A stretch of 16,733 bases of DNA from Anaerolineae bacterium (GCA_020433835.1 JAGRBY010000092.1:1-16733), one strand, 5' to 3'. Shown: positions 5,531-13,949, numbered from the stretch's first letter. Translations and numbers: made by a program. The notes: generated by a model from the sequence alone, not told the origin.

Positions 5531-7588
5531 TCATCGTGAGGTTGAGCGACGTTTCTTGCGCGTGCCGGTTGAGCGCCGTTTTTGTCGCCCTTGGCCTATC
5601 TTTTCGGTATATGTACAGCCCAGCGCATAGCGAGAACAACCTAAGAAGGGGCCGTATTTGCCGCTCTTTGCCACCAATGTCCCCTCCTGGCATTGGGGGC
5701 AAGGCTGGCCTGCTTTGTCCGATTTCGGTGCCGCTTTGGTACGAGAACCCTTGCCGCTTTTTGAAGCCGATTTGGGCGCACGGGCGGCGGGTTGGCGCTC
5801 GGCTGCCGCTGCGATTGTGGCTTGGTCAACCGTTTCTTTAAAGGGGCCATAAAATTCTCGCATCATTGTCAGTCGATCCGTTTTTCCCGTGGCAATCCGA
5901 TCTAAATTTTCTTCCATGGTTGCCGTAAAACCCACATCCACTACCATCTGAATATGACGCTCCAGAAGTTCGCATACTTGAAACCCTAACGGGGTAGGGT
6001 AGAGGCGTTTCTTTTCTAACCCCACATATTTACGGTCTTTGAGCGTCTCAACAATTGTAGCGTAGGTGCTGGGCCGACCTAGCCCTAATTTTTTCAACGC
6101 GCCGATAAGCTGCGCTTCTGTATAGCGATTGGGTGGCTGCGTAAAGTGCTGTTTTGGCAAAAGCTGATGCAGCGTGAGTAGATCGCCTTTGACCAGCTCG
6201 GGCATGACCGCATTTTCGATTTCCGCCTCATCAGCCTTTCCATGTTGGGTTGGACTTTGGCTTTTGTGACGCGACTCCTCGGCATCGGCATCGACCCCAT
6301 ATACCTTCAGAAAACCGGCAAAGCGAAGCGTGCTGCCGGTTGCTCGAAAGAGGTATTGGGTTGGACTATGGGCGATTAGCGTTTCGATATCAACCGTTAT
6401 GGTGTCGTAAACCGCCGGTTTCATCTGGCTGGCGATGAAACGTCGCCAGATGAGCCGATAAAGTTGGTACTGCTGCGGCGTTAAATAGGTTTCAATCCCC
6501 TTGGGCGTTTTCCAGGGATCGACCGGGCGAATTGCTTCGTGGGCCTCCTGGGCCGTTTTGTCACGGGTTTGGTAGATGGGCGGGCGAGCCGGTAGGTAAA
6601 CCTCGCCAAAATATTTAGCAACGACCGCCCGGGCCGCCTGCTGGGCTTCCGGCGCAACGGCCACGCTGTCGGTTCGGATGTAGGTAATCAGGCCGACGGC
6701 TTTGCCCTCGCCCAGTTTGATGCCTTCATACAGCTCTTGAGCCAATTTCATCGTCAGGCGAGGGTTGAATCCTAACTGGCTCGATGCCGCTTGCTGCATG
6801 GAGTCGGTGGTAAAGGGTGGGTAAGGTTTGCGGATACGAGTCCCTTTTTCTACCTGCAAGACACGCCAGGTTGCTCCCTCTAAATCGGTCAGAACTTTTT
6901 GGGCAGCGGCTGCTGTTTTTATCTCCGGTTTTTTACCGGTGATCTTAAAGAGCATGGCCCAGAATTTTTGGTTTTTTGGGTCGCTGGTTTTGGAAAGTTC
7001 GGCTTCGATGCTCCACCACTCTTCGGGCACAAAGGCCCGGATGGTGCGCTCGCGATCGACAACCAGCCATAACGCCGGTGACTGCACGCGGCCGGCCGAG
7101 AGTCGGCGCAGCCCTGACAGGCCTTTCCACAGAACGGGGCTGACCATATAGCCCACCAGCCGATCCGTAACCCGGCGCGCTATCTGCGCTTCGACCAATT
7201 TTAGGTTTATCGGGCGTGGGGAGGCCAGCGCTGCCTGGAGATCACTTTTGGTGATGGCCGTAAAGGTGATACGCTGAGTTTTGTTCACTACAGACCGGCC
7301 CAGTCGCTCGGCAATGTGTTGGGCGATGGCCTCGCCTTCGCGATCCATATCCGTGCCCAGGTAGATGGCCTCCGCTTGTTCGGCCGCTTTTTTGAGTTCA
7401 TCCAGTTTTTTGCCTTTACCGCGAATTAGGTGCAGGGTTGGGGTGAAATCGCGCAGGTTGACATGAATGTCGTCAGCCGGCATTTCAAGAATGTGGCCGC
7501 TGGTGGCTTTAACCGTAAATTCGGCACCGAGTATTCCTTTGATAGTACGAGCCTTTTTGGCCGACTCGACAATAATCAGTTTTGTCAT
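5531..7588 (-). CDS. topA: DNA topoisomerase I (type IA)
   Basis: A 685-aa enzyme that relaxes negative supercoils by cutting and passing a single strand. The Toprim domain is at 1-120, with VESAKKARTI (E8) and the acidic triad in TDMDREGE (D80, D82, E84). The catalytic tyrosine is Y303 in LITYIRTDS. Other family motifs include SAGRVQSPAL (164-173), AHEAIRP (349-355) and LGLGRPSTYATI (501-512). A Lys/Ala-rich basic linker (600-625) precedes one C-terminal zinc ribbon with C630, C633, C651 and C658, and the tail is strongly basic (KRRSTGTRKKRRSTSR). It is shorter than the 865-aa E. coli enzyme, mainly from fewer C-terminal repeats. ATG 7588 has only a weak Shine-Dalgarno. It is divergent from the PfkB-type kinase gene. 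Confidence 0.97.
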   Translation of the reverse strand: MTKLIIVESAKKARTIKGILGAEFTVKATSGHILEMPADDIHVNLRDFTPTLHLIRGKGKKLDELKKAAEQAEAIYLGTDMDREGEAIAQHIAERLGRSVVNKTQRITFTAITKSDLQAALASPRPINLKLVEAQIARRVTDRLVGYMVSPVLWKGLSGLRRLSAGRVQSPALWLVVDRERTIRAFVPEEWWSIEAELSKTSDPKNQKFWAMLFKITGKKPEIKTAAAAQKVLTDLEGATWRVLQVEKGTRIRKPYPPFTTDSMQQAASSQLGFNPRLTMKLAQELYEGIKLGEGKAVGLITYIRTDSVAVAPEAQQAARAVVAKYFGEVYLPARPPIYQTRDKTAQEAHEAIRPVDPWKTPKGIETYLTPQQYQLYRLIWRRFIASQMKPAVYDTITVDIETLIAHSPTQYLFRATGSTLRFAGFLKVYGVDADAEESRHKSQSPTQHGKADEAEIENAVMPELVKGDLLTLHQLLPKQHFTQPPNRYTEAQLIGALKKLGLGRPSTYATIVETLKDRKYVGLEKKRLYPTPLGFQVCELLERHIQMVVDVGFTATMEENLDRIATGKTDRLTMMREFYGPFKETVDQATIAAAAERQPAARAPKSASKSGKGSRTKAAPKSDKAGQPCPQCQEGTLVAKSGKYGPFLGCSRYALGCTYTEKIGQGRQKRRSTGTRKKRRSTSR

Positions 7589-7694
7589 AACTTTTGCTCT
7601 ACATTTGGCGCTTTACGCATGTTGTGTCATAGTTATTGTAATACGCCCATGTTAAATTAAAATCAAAATCATTGAATTTTATCTTCAAAAGCCG

Positions 7695-7723
7695 TGTCAA
7701 TTACACCAAAAGTCTCATTGACA
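7695..7723. promoter_or_regulatory. Inverted repeat in the topA/pfkB-like divergent promoter region
   Basis: TGTCAAT (7695-7701) and ATTGACA (7717-7723) are perfect 7-bp inverted arms 15 nt apart. The right arm contains the TTGACA -35 box of the sugar kinase promoter. The left arm reads TTGACA on the minus strand towards topA, where only a poor -10 (TTCAAT, spacer 18) follows. It could be back-to-back -35 boxes or an operator. Confidence 0.4.
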
Positions 7724-7746
7724 TCCGCCTGAACTCATGTTATTCT
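7718..7746 (+). promoter_or_regulatory. Sigma-70 type promoter of the PfkB-family kinase gene
   Basis: A perfect TTGACA (7718-7723), a 17-nt spacer, then TATTCT (7741-7746) preceded by TGT as an extended -10. The predicted start of transcription near 7753 gives a leader of about 20 nt that begins just before the GGGAGG ribosome site. Confidence 0.75.
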
Positions 7747-7771
7747 GGCATCGCACTTTGGGGAGGAAGTA

Positions 7772-8788
7772 TTGACAACAAAACATCTCTGTGTGGGATC
7801 GCTGGCGCTGAATGATACTGTCTATGCAGACGGTCGAACCAGCATGGCCGATCCCGGAGGTAACGCCCTATATGCTGCGGTCGGTGCCAACATCTGGTCT
7901 AATCAAGTTGGTATCGTCGCTGTTGTCGGCTACGACTGGCCTGCCGATTATACGTCTATGCTGTCTCAAAGTGCGGTTGATATTTCCGGCCTTGTGCAAA
8001 AAGACGAAGAAACGCTGCGGGCCTGGACAATTTATGAGGCCAGCGGCTATCGGCGTTACTTTTCGCGCAATACCGAAGTTGTTTTGTTGACTCCCAGCCC
8101 CTACAGTAGTACTCCCCTTTCCGCCGAGGAAGCTTCTAAATATAGCGAAGCGGCGCGGCGTGTTCACGTACGTAGTTCTCCACTTCCACAAGAGTTACCC
8201 ACCCATTTATGGGATGTTGATACCATCCATCTCTCTCCCATGCGTCTGGAGACAATGTTAACCTGGTTGGATTATCTAAAAAGAAAACCGGAAATTTTTG
8301 TTTCGGTCGATATTTCACCTTATGCTATCAACGGTAACTTTAATGAGCCGAACCTGGTTAAACTGCTGAGCAGGGTTGACGCATTTATGCCCAGCGAAGC
8401 CGAAGTTGAAAGCATGATGCCAAACCACAACGTTGAAATCTTTTGCCGAGAAATTGCCGCCCGTGGGCCAAAGATTGTAGCGGTGAAGCAGGGTGACCAC
8501 GGCGTGCTCATTTACGAACGGTCGAATAAGCGTTTTTTTCAGATATGCCCCTATCCGGCCGATGTTGATGATTTGACCGGTGCGGGCGACTCCTTCTGCG
8601 GCGGCTTCTCCATTGGTTATTTTGAAACACACGATCCGCTGCGGGCGGCTTTATACGGCACCGTCTCGGCCTCGTTTATCATCGAAGGGTTTGGGGGGCT
8701 GCACGGTCTCAAAACATCGCGCCAGCAGGCCCAAAGACGGTTAGAGATATTGTACCAGATTAATCAAATGGCGCTTTCTCAAACCTAG
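7772..8788 (+). CDS. PfkB (ribokinase) family carbohydrate kinase
   Basis: A 338-aa cytosolic kinase expected to phosphorylate a sugar or nucleoside hydroxyl with ATP. The N-terminal part has the family's substrate-side DPGGNALYAAVGA (27-39) and the VGIVAVVGYDWPAD region. The C-terminal signature is DLTGAGDSFCGGF (267-279) with catalytic base D273 and the anion hole GAGD. Length is typical. The substrate cannot be read from sequence. The start is TTG at 7772: GGGAGG (7761-7766) lies 5 nt before it, and no ATG or GTG is in frame nearby. It stands between topA (divergent) and recF (same strand, 45-nt gap), but recF has its own promoter. No sugar transporter or operon partner is visible. Confidence 0.92.
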   Translation: MTTKHLCVGSLALNDTVYADGRTSMADPGGNALYAAVGANIWSNQVGIVAVVGYDWPADYTSMLSQSAVDISGLVQKDEETLRAWTIYEASGYRRYFSRNTEVVLLTPSPYSSTPLSAEEASKYSEAARRVHVRSSPLPQELPTHLWDVDTIHLSPMRLETMLTWLDYLKRKPEIFVSVDISPYAINGNFNEPNLVKLLSRVDAFMPSEAEVESMMPNHNVEIFCREIAARGPKIVAVKQGDHGVLIYERSNKRFFQICPYPADVDDLTGAGDSFCGGFSIGYFETHDPLRAALYGTVSASFIIEGFGGLHGLKTSRQQAQRRLEILYQINQMALSQT

Positions 8789-8814
8789 TCCGTTCGGCAA
8801 AATAGCCACGCTTG

Positions 8815-8823
8815 TGCTATAAT
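8815..8823 (+). promoter_or_regulatory. Extended -10 promoter immediately before recF
   Basis: TGC-TATAAT, a perfect extended -10, ends 10 nt before the GTG start of recF. Transcription would begin about 7-11 nt after the -10, that is 8830-8834, leaving almost no leader. No strong -35 is present. Confidence 0.6.
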
Positions 8824-8833
8824 CCCTCTTACT

Positions 8834-10045
8834 GTGCACATCAGTCAATTATCCCTAACCAACTACCGAAACTATAGCCGCTTAACCCTGGATTTACCAC
8901 CTGGCCCTATTTTGCTGCGTGGCGATAACGCCAACGGCAAAACCAACTTACTGGAAGCCATCTATTTCTTATCGACCACCCGCAGTGTCCACACCCGCAC
9001 CGATCAACAACTCATCAACTGGATCGTGCTGCGGCAAGAAACGCTGCCCTTTACGCGGGTTGAAGCGACCGTCAAAACACGGTTTGATAGCTTCAAACTG
9101 GCGATTACAATTGTGCGCGAAGGTAACAACACCCGTAAAGATATTCGGTTCAATGGGGCTAAGAAACGGGCTATGGATATCATCGGTAAGCTCAACACCG
9201 TCATGTTTCTGCCTGAGGATATCGAACTGGTCACCGGATCGCCCGGCATACGCCGCCGTTATTTAGATAGCACCCTCTGCCAGATCAATCCTGATTATTG
9301 CGCGGCTCTAAGTCGCTACAATAAGGTGTTAACTCAGCGCAATGCGCTGCTCAAAGAGCTGTATAAGCGCAACAGTAATCCCGACCAACTTTTTTACTGG
9401 GATGAGCAGTTGGCCCGCGATGGAGCCACATTGATGGTTCATCGTCATAATACCATTTTGGATTTAGATGCTGTCGCCCGCCAGCGCCATCGCGAATTGA
9501 GCGGTGGTTTAGAAGGGCTGCGCTTGCATTACGCTCCCAGTTTCGATCTCTACAAACGCCCGCAACCTAACTATCAGCTGCCGCTGCTGATGGAAGAGTT
9601 GGTTCCGTACAGTACTGCCGCGCCGCCGGTTAAAGAAGTGCGCGAAACCTTCAGCAGCTATCTGATCAACGCCCGTCAAGAAGAGATAAACCGGGGGGTG
9701 ACGGTTGTTGGCCCCCATCGCGATGACTTTCATTTTCTGGTCGATGGCATTGACATGACCATGTACGGGTCGCGCGGCCAGCAGCGCACAGCAGCCTTGA
9801 GCACAAAACTGGCCGAAGTATCGCTGATGAAGCAGACCACTGGTGAAACACCGGTGCTGCTCTTGGATGATGTTATGAGCGAATTGGATGCCAATCGCCG
9901 TGAGCAGGTGATCCACATTGTGGATCAGGCCGGTCAAGCCCTTTTAACCACGACCGATTGGGAAGATTTTAGCCAAGATTTTAGACAGCGGGCCAAACTC
10001 TATTCTGTGGCGATGGGCCGTTTGGATTTTGTTGAAGCCCCTTAA
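8834..10045 (+). CDS. recF: DNA replication and repair protein RecF
   Basis: A 403-aa SMC-like ATPase that with RecO and RecR helps load RecA at single-strand gaps. It starts with the family's MHISQLSLTNYRNY. Walker A is GDNANGKTN (30-38), the ABC-type signature lies in YGSRGQQRTAAL (from 311), and Walker B with D-loop is LLLDDVMSELD (342-352). Length is slightly above the usual 360-380. The GTG at 8834 is chosen by homology of this N-terminus; there is no Shine-Dalgarno and a perfect extended -10 sits just upstream, so the mRNA is probably leaderless. In many bacteria recF sits in the dnaA-dnaN-recF-gyrB cluster; here it lies beside a sugar kinase and a two-component system instead. Confidence 0.95.
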   Translation: MHISQLSLTNYRNYSRLTLDLPPGPILLRGDNANGKTNLLEAIYFLSTTRSVHTRTDQQLINWIVLRQETLPFTRVEATVKTRFDSFKLAITIVREGNNTRKDIRFNGAKKRAMDIIGKLNTVMFLPEDIELVTGSPGIRRRYLDSTLCQINPDYCAALSRYNKVLTQRNALLKELYKRNSNPDQLFYWDEQLARDGATLMVHRHNTILDLDAVARQRHRELSGGLEGLRLHYAPSFDLYKRPQPNYQLPLLMEELVPYSTAAPPVKEVRETFSSYLINARQEEINRGVTVVGPHRDDFHFLVDGIDMTMYGSRGQQRTAALSTKLAEVSLMKQTTGETPVLLLDDVMSELDANRREQVIHIVDQAGQALLTTTDWEDFSQDFRQRAKLYSVAMGRLDFVEAP

Positions 10046-10081
10046 ATATTGCCGAATTTTTATATTTGTCTAATACTTCGC

Positions 10082-10090
10082 TGCTATACT
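10082..10090 (+). promoter_or_regulatory. Extended -10 promoter of the two-component/murE operon
   Basis: TGC-TATACT (5 of 6 in the hexamer), 37 nt before the response regulator ATG. No -35 at standard distance. It would drive the response regulator, histidine kinase and MurE as one unit. Confidence 0.5.
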
Positions 10091-10127
10091 TACCTTGTTC
10101 TCAAGGCTAAGGAGAGAGTGCTAATTC

Positions 10128-10808
10128 ATGAATAACAAGATTTTAGTCGTTGAAGACGAACCTCAAATTGCCAATTTTATCAAACGAGGGTTACGTCGCG
10201 AAGGCTATAATGTTCTGGTGGCTCCCGATGGCGAGACAGGCTTGGATATGGCGTTTGGTGACTTACCGGATTTGATTATTCTCGATATCATGCTGCCGGG
10301 CATCGATGGCTTATCGGTATGTCGGCAAATTCGAGAAGGTGAACTTCAAACGCCGGTACTGATGCTGACCGCTAAAGACGCTGTGCCTGATCGGGTGGCC
10401 GGATTAGAAGCCGGGGCTGATGATTATCTGGTAAAACCGTTTGCTTTTGAAGAGCTTTTGGCTCGGGTGCGGGCCTTAGGTCGGCGGCGAGCGCCTATCG
10501 AGTCGGATGCGCCGCTGAATTTTGCCGATCTAACCCTTGATCCTACTACCCGCATGGCCAAACGCTCCGAACGCGTTATCGAACTGACCGCTAAAGAATA
10601 CGATCTGCTGGAGCTATTTATGCGCCATCCCAATCAAGTACTCACGCGCGATCAAATTTACGATCGCATTTGGGGCTATGATTTTGGGGGCGAGTCGAAT
10701 ATTATTGAAGTTTATGTTAGATATCTTCGCTCAAAACTCGAGGAAAATGGGGAGCCTCGCTTGCTCCATACCGTTCGAGGCGTAGGGTACGCCCTGCGCG
10801 AAAATTAG
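10128..10808 (+). CDS. OmpR/PhoB-family response regulator
   Basis: A 226-aa DNA-binding regulator. The receiver domain (1-118) has the acidic pocket E9-D10, phospho-acceptor D53 ([10 protein letters not shown]), switch T81 and K103. The winged-helix effector domain (about 128-224) has the OmpR-type [32 protein letters not shown] and the closing [10 protein letters not shown]. The ATG at 10128 follows AAGGAGAGAG (10109-10118). The cognate histidine kinase begins 15 nt after its stop, and the Mur ligase overlaps the end of that kinase, so cell-envelope genes are likely targets. The sequence is MprA-like but cannot be assigned to a named system. Confidence 0.95.
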   Translation: MNNKILVVEDEPQIANFIKRGLRREGYNVLVAPDGETGLDMAFGDLPDLIILDIMLPGIDGLSVCRQIREGELQTPVLMLTAKDAVPDRVAGLEAGADDYLVKPFAFEELLARVRALGRRRAPIESDAPLNFADLTLDPTTRMAKRSERVIELTAKEYDLLELFMRHPNQVLTRDQIYDRIWGYDFGGESNIIEVYVRYLRSKLEENGEPRLLHTVRGVGYALREN

Positions 10809-10823
10809 ACCGTCTCTACGCTT

Positions 10824-12260
10824 ATGCCGATACGTATCCGTTTGACTCTGTGGTACACATTTCTTCTGGCCGCTATTTTAATAGCGTTTGGATCGCTTTT
10901 GTATGCGCTGCTTTCCTATACAATGCGCGATCAGGTCGATCGTAATTTGAAGGATCGTGCCCAACAGATAGGCAATCAACTCACCAATAAGGCCGTTTTC
11001 TTAGAAACCGGCGAAGTCGTTTTGCCCTCGGTCAACGTCTTCTCATCGCCGGCAATTTTTATTCAGGTTATCAATGCCGATGGTGAAGTGCTCTCAACTT
11101 CAGGCAACCTTGAAGGCCGTCGATTTCCCAATCGCCAAGAGATTAACGCCGTCAACCAGAATGGGCAGGCCGTCTACAAAACTGTAACGGTTGAAAATAC
11201 ACCCATCAGGGTTTACAGTGCCCCGATTATTATTGGCCCACCATCGCAGGTGGTCGGTGCGGTGCAGGTGGGGCAGTCGATGAAAACTATTGAAACCACG
11301 CTGCAAATAATGCTGCTTTTTCTTGTTAGTGGTATCGTTATTACGTTGGTGATTGCCGGTTTGGTTGGTGCATTTTTGTCGTGGACCGCGTTGCGACCTA
11401 TCGACAAATTAACCCAAACCGCGGCGCGTATTGTTAGCGCCCAAGATCTAAAGCAGCGATTGCCCATCCCCAAAACGAACGATGAGATTAGCCGCTTGAC
11501 GATGACGATGAACAGCATGCTGGAGCGGCTTGATAAGTTTTTTCAGGCGCAGGTTCGCCTTAGTGCCGATGTCTCTCACGAACTGCGGACACCGCTCACC
11601 GCTATTCGGGGCAATGTTGATTTGCTAAGACGCGGTGCGGCTAACGATCCGGATGAGTTGGCCGAAGCCCTGGGTATTATCGACGGTGAACTTGATCGGA
11701 TGTCGCGGATCGTGGCCGATTTACTCTTGCTTTCTCAAGCCGATGCCGGACTTAGTTTGCGCTTAGAGACGGTCGAGTTGGATACGGTTATCCTCGAAGT
11801 CTATCGTCAGGCGCGGGTTATTGCCAACGGGATTACCATTCAACTCGGCCATGAAGATCAAGCGATTGTGCAGGGTGATCCTGATCGGCTCAAACAGCTC
11901 TTAATCAATCTCATGACAAACGCTATTAAGCATACCCCTTACGATGGCTCAATTAGCCTCTCGCTCTATCGCGATAAAGATTGGGTGCGCGTCACTGTTG
12001 AAGATACAGGTCGTGGGATCGCTCCCACGGCGCTGCCTCATATTTTCGAGCGTTTCTACCAGGCCGCCGACTCAGAAAATCAGGCGGGCAGCGGGTTGGG
12101 GCTGTCTATTGCTCAGTGGATTGCCAAAGCGCACGGTGGGCAAATTACCGTCACCAGCGAGTTGGGTATCGGTTCAACATTTACTCTGTGGCTGCCCAAC
12201 ACTCTGGAAAAACCCAATACGAAACCGATGGAAGTTTTAGCGATGCAAGATGTCTATTAA
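10824..12260 (+). CDS. Membrane sensor histidine kinase (HAMP-HisKA-HATPase_c)
   Basis: A 478-aa partner of the preceding response regulator. Helix 1 is at about 10-31, an extracytoplasmic sensor of about 125 residues follows (33-160), helix 2 is at about 161-185, and HAMP at about 186-240. HisKA contains SADVSHELRTPL with phospho-acceptor H252. The ATP-binding domain has the N box INLMTNAIKHT (361-371), G1 EDTGRGIA (393-400), F box FERFYQ (408-413) and G2 GSGLGLS (422-428). Everything needed for activity is present. No strong ribosome site precedes the ATG at 10824, consistent with coupling to the regulator 15 nt upstream. The sensor domain has no recognised fold, so the stimulus is unknown. 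Confidence 0.95.
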   Translation: MPIRIRLTLWYTFLLAAILIAFGSLLYALLSYTMRDQVDRNLKDRAQQIGNQLTNKAVFLETGEVVLPSVNVFSSPAIFIQVINADGEVLSTSGNLEGRRFPNRQEINAVNQNGQAVYKTVTVENTPIRVYSAPIIIGPPSQVVGAVQVGQSMKTIETTLQIMLLFLVSGIVITLVIAGLVGAFLSWTALRPIDKLTQTAARIVSAQDLKQRLPIPKTNDEISRLTMTMNSMLERLDKFFQAQVRLSADVSHELRTPLTAIRGNVDLLRRGAANDPDELAEALGIIDGELDRMSRIVADLLLLSQADAGLSLRLETVELDTVILEVYRQARVIANGITIQLGHEDQAIVQGDPDRLKQLLINLMTNAIKHTPYDGSISLSLYRDKDWVRVTVEDTGRGIAPTALPHIFERFYQAADSENQAGSGLGLSIAQWIAKAHGGQITVTSELGIGSTFTLWLPNTLEKPNTKPMEVLAMQDVY

Positions 12261-13818
12261 GCTTTCTACGTTACTATCAGCGCTGCCCGACTATCAGCTT
12301 GCCCACTTTATTGCTCCCTCATCCATTGAAATCGATAAACTCACATCTGACTCACGCCAGGTGGCTAGCGGCACGTTATTTGTTGCCTATTCAGGCGTCA
12401 GTGTCGATGGGCATCGGTTTATAGCTGATGCTATTGTTAAAGGCGCAGCGGCGGTTGTTTGTGAGCAAAAACCTGCTAATCTCCCTTCTTTGCAAATTCC
12501 CATTGTGGTTGTGCCTAACGGCCGCGAGGCGCTAGCCCATTTAGCGGCGGTCTGGTATGGTTTTCCGGCTCGACACATTGCGACTGTGGGGATCACCGGC
12601 ACCGACGGCAAAACAACAACAACCAATTTTCTCTACGCTATGCTGCGGGCGGCTGACAAAAAAGTTAGCATGATTAATACCGTCAATGCGGTTATTGGCG
12701 ATACGGTTCTGGAAACCGGCCTGCACACCACCACCCCCGACGCTCCCGACGTACAGCGCTATCTCAGGCAAATGGTCGAAGCCGATACCGAATTGTGTTT
12801 ATTGGAAACAACATCGCATGGTCTGGCCCAGCATCGGGTTACTGCATGCGAATTTGATGTGGCCGTTGTAACAAACATCACCCACGAACACCTCGACATT
12901 CACGGCTCGCTTGAAGCCTATCGGGCAGCGAAGGCATCGCTGTTTGAGTCGCTGGCTTTTGCCATTGACAAAGGTATTCCCAAAACGGCCGTGCTTAATT
13001 GTGACGATTGGTCGTTTGAGTATCTCAAGGCGAAACTGGCTCCGCTGAGTGTCAATTGGATCGGCTACAGCCTTAAAAATCACGCTGAAGCGCGGATTAC
13101 GGCCCATAATATCTCTATTCAGCCCGACAAAACGATCTTTACAGTTCAGGGGCCAACCTATCATTTTGAAGCTCAAACGCCGCTCATCGGCGATTATAAT
13201 ATTAGCAACTGTCTGGCGGCTGCGACGGCCGCCATTGAAGTGTTGGGTGTCTCCGTTGAAGACGCTTGTCAGGGCATCGCCACCTTACCGGGCGTACCGG
13301 GCCGTATGGAGCGTATTCATGAAGGTCAACCCTTTACCGCGATTGTTGATTTTGCCCACACCCCTAACTCTCTTAAGCGTTCACTAACTACAGTGCGCCA
13401 AATTACTTCGGGACGGGTCATCGCTGTTTTTGGTTGTGCCGGGCTGCGTGATGTTGAAAAGCGGGTGTTGATGGGCGAGATCGCGGCCGAATTGGCCGAT
13501 ATCACCATCATCACGGCTGAGGATCCGCGTACGGAAAGCCTTGAGGCGATTATCGACGAAACCGCCCAAGCGATGCTGCGCAAAGGGGCTGTCGAAGGCC
13601 AATCGTTCTACCGTGTGCCCGACCGCGGCCAGGCGCTTTATCGGGCTACACTACTGGCCGAACCCCATGATGTTGTTATTGCTTTGGGTAAAGGCCACGA
13701 ACAAAGTATGTGTTTCGGTCAGATTGAATATCCGTGGGATGACCGCGAGGCGTTGAGGGCCGCACTGCATGGTAGACCGCTATTAACCCTGCCTTCGGCC
13801 GATATCGACTTAAATTAG
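12250..13818 (+). CDS. murE: MurE-type UDP-MurNAc-tripeptide synthetase
   Basis: A 522-aa Mur ligase expected to add the third amino acid to UDP-MurNAc-L-Ala-D-Glu in the cytoplasm. The N-terminal domain carries LTSDSRQV (31-38). The ATP loop is ITGTDGKTTTTN (115-126) with K121. Next come TTTPDAP (160-166), LLETTSHG (184-191), THEHLDIHGS (211-220) and the carbamylatable K228. The C-terminal domain has DFAHTPNSL (367-375), FGCAGLRD (394-401), EDPR (424-427) and GKGHEQ (480-485). The usual meso-DAP motif is DNPR; here it is EDPR, so the third-position residue is uncertain. The ATG at 12250 overlaps the histidine kinase by 11 nt. No other mur genes follow. A strong terminator closes the unit. 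Confidence 0.88.
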   Translation: MSIKLSTLLSALPDYQLAHFIAPSSIEIDKLTSDSRQVASGTLFVAYSGVSVDGHRFIADAIVKGAAAVVCEQKPANLPSLQIPIVVVPNGREALAHLAAVWYGFPARHIATVGITGTDGKTTTTNFLYAMLRAADKKVSMINTVNAVIGDTVLETGLHTTTPDAPDVQRYLRQMVEADTELCLLETTSHGLAQHRVTACEFDVAVVTNITHEHLDIHGSLEAYRAAKASLFESLAFAIDKGIPKTAVLNCDDWSFEYLKAKLAPLSVNWIGYSLKNHAEARITAHNISIQPDKTIFTVQGPTYHFEAQTPLIGDYNISNCLAAATAAIEVLGVSVEDACQGIATLPGVPGRMERIHEGQPFTAIVDFAHTPNSLKRSLTTVRQITSGRVIAVFGCAGLRDVEKRVLMGEIAAELADITIITAEDPRTESLEAIIDETAQAMLRKGAVEGQSFYRVPDRGQALYRATLLAEPHDVVIALGKGHEQSMCFGQIEYPWDDREALRAALHGRPLLTLPSADIDLN

Positions 13819-13846
13819 TCAAGTGACCTGATAGATATGTGTATAT

Positions 13847-13902
13847 AAAAGGAGTCGTCATCAAGATGGGACACCCCAAAATTTTTGATGCGACTCCTTT
13901 TT
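13847..13902 (+). terminator. Large composite hairpin terminator after murE
   Basis: AAAAGGAGTCG plus CATCAA pairs, across one bulged base, with TTGATG plus CGACTCCTTTT, giving about 17 bp. The apical loop contains a smaller TGGG/CCCA hairpin. Flanking A and T runs make it usable from both strands. It sits 28 nt after the murE stop codon and ends in T5. Confidence 0.75.
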
Positions 13903-13927
13903 GACTTACATTCTGTGTTTGTCTTAG

Positions 13928-13945
13928 CTGGTAAATTTTTACCAG
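13928..13945. repeat. Short palindrome next to repeat copy 2
   Basis: CTGGTAAA and TTTACCAG are perfect 8-bp arms around two T. Its outer part (TAGCTGGT, 13925-13932) is also inverted relative to ACCAGCTA (14067-14074) beyond the 114-bp element, so the element's foldback continues into its flanks. Confidence 0.5.
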
Positions 13946-13949
13946 TAGG

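Noticed and set aside
5400..5702. 100-codon minus-strand frame crossing the end of topA
   Set aside because: It overlaps the zinc-ribbon coding part of topA in another frame, and has no Shine-Dalgarno or family features.
13819..13835. CAAGTGACCTG just after murE as another end of the GTGACAGT element
   Set aside because: Only the half-site AAGTGAC matches and no partner arm exists at the expected distance.
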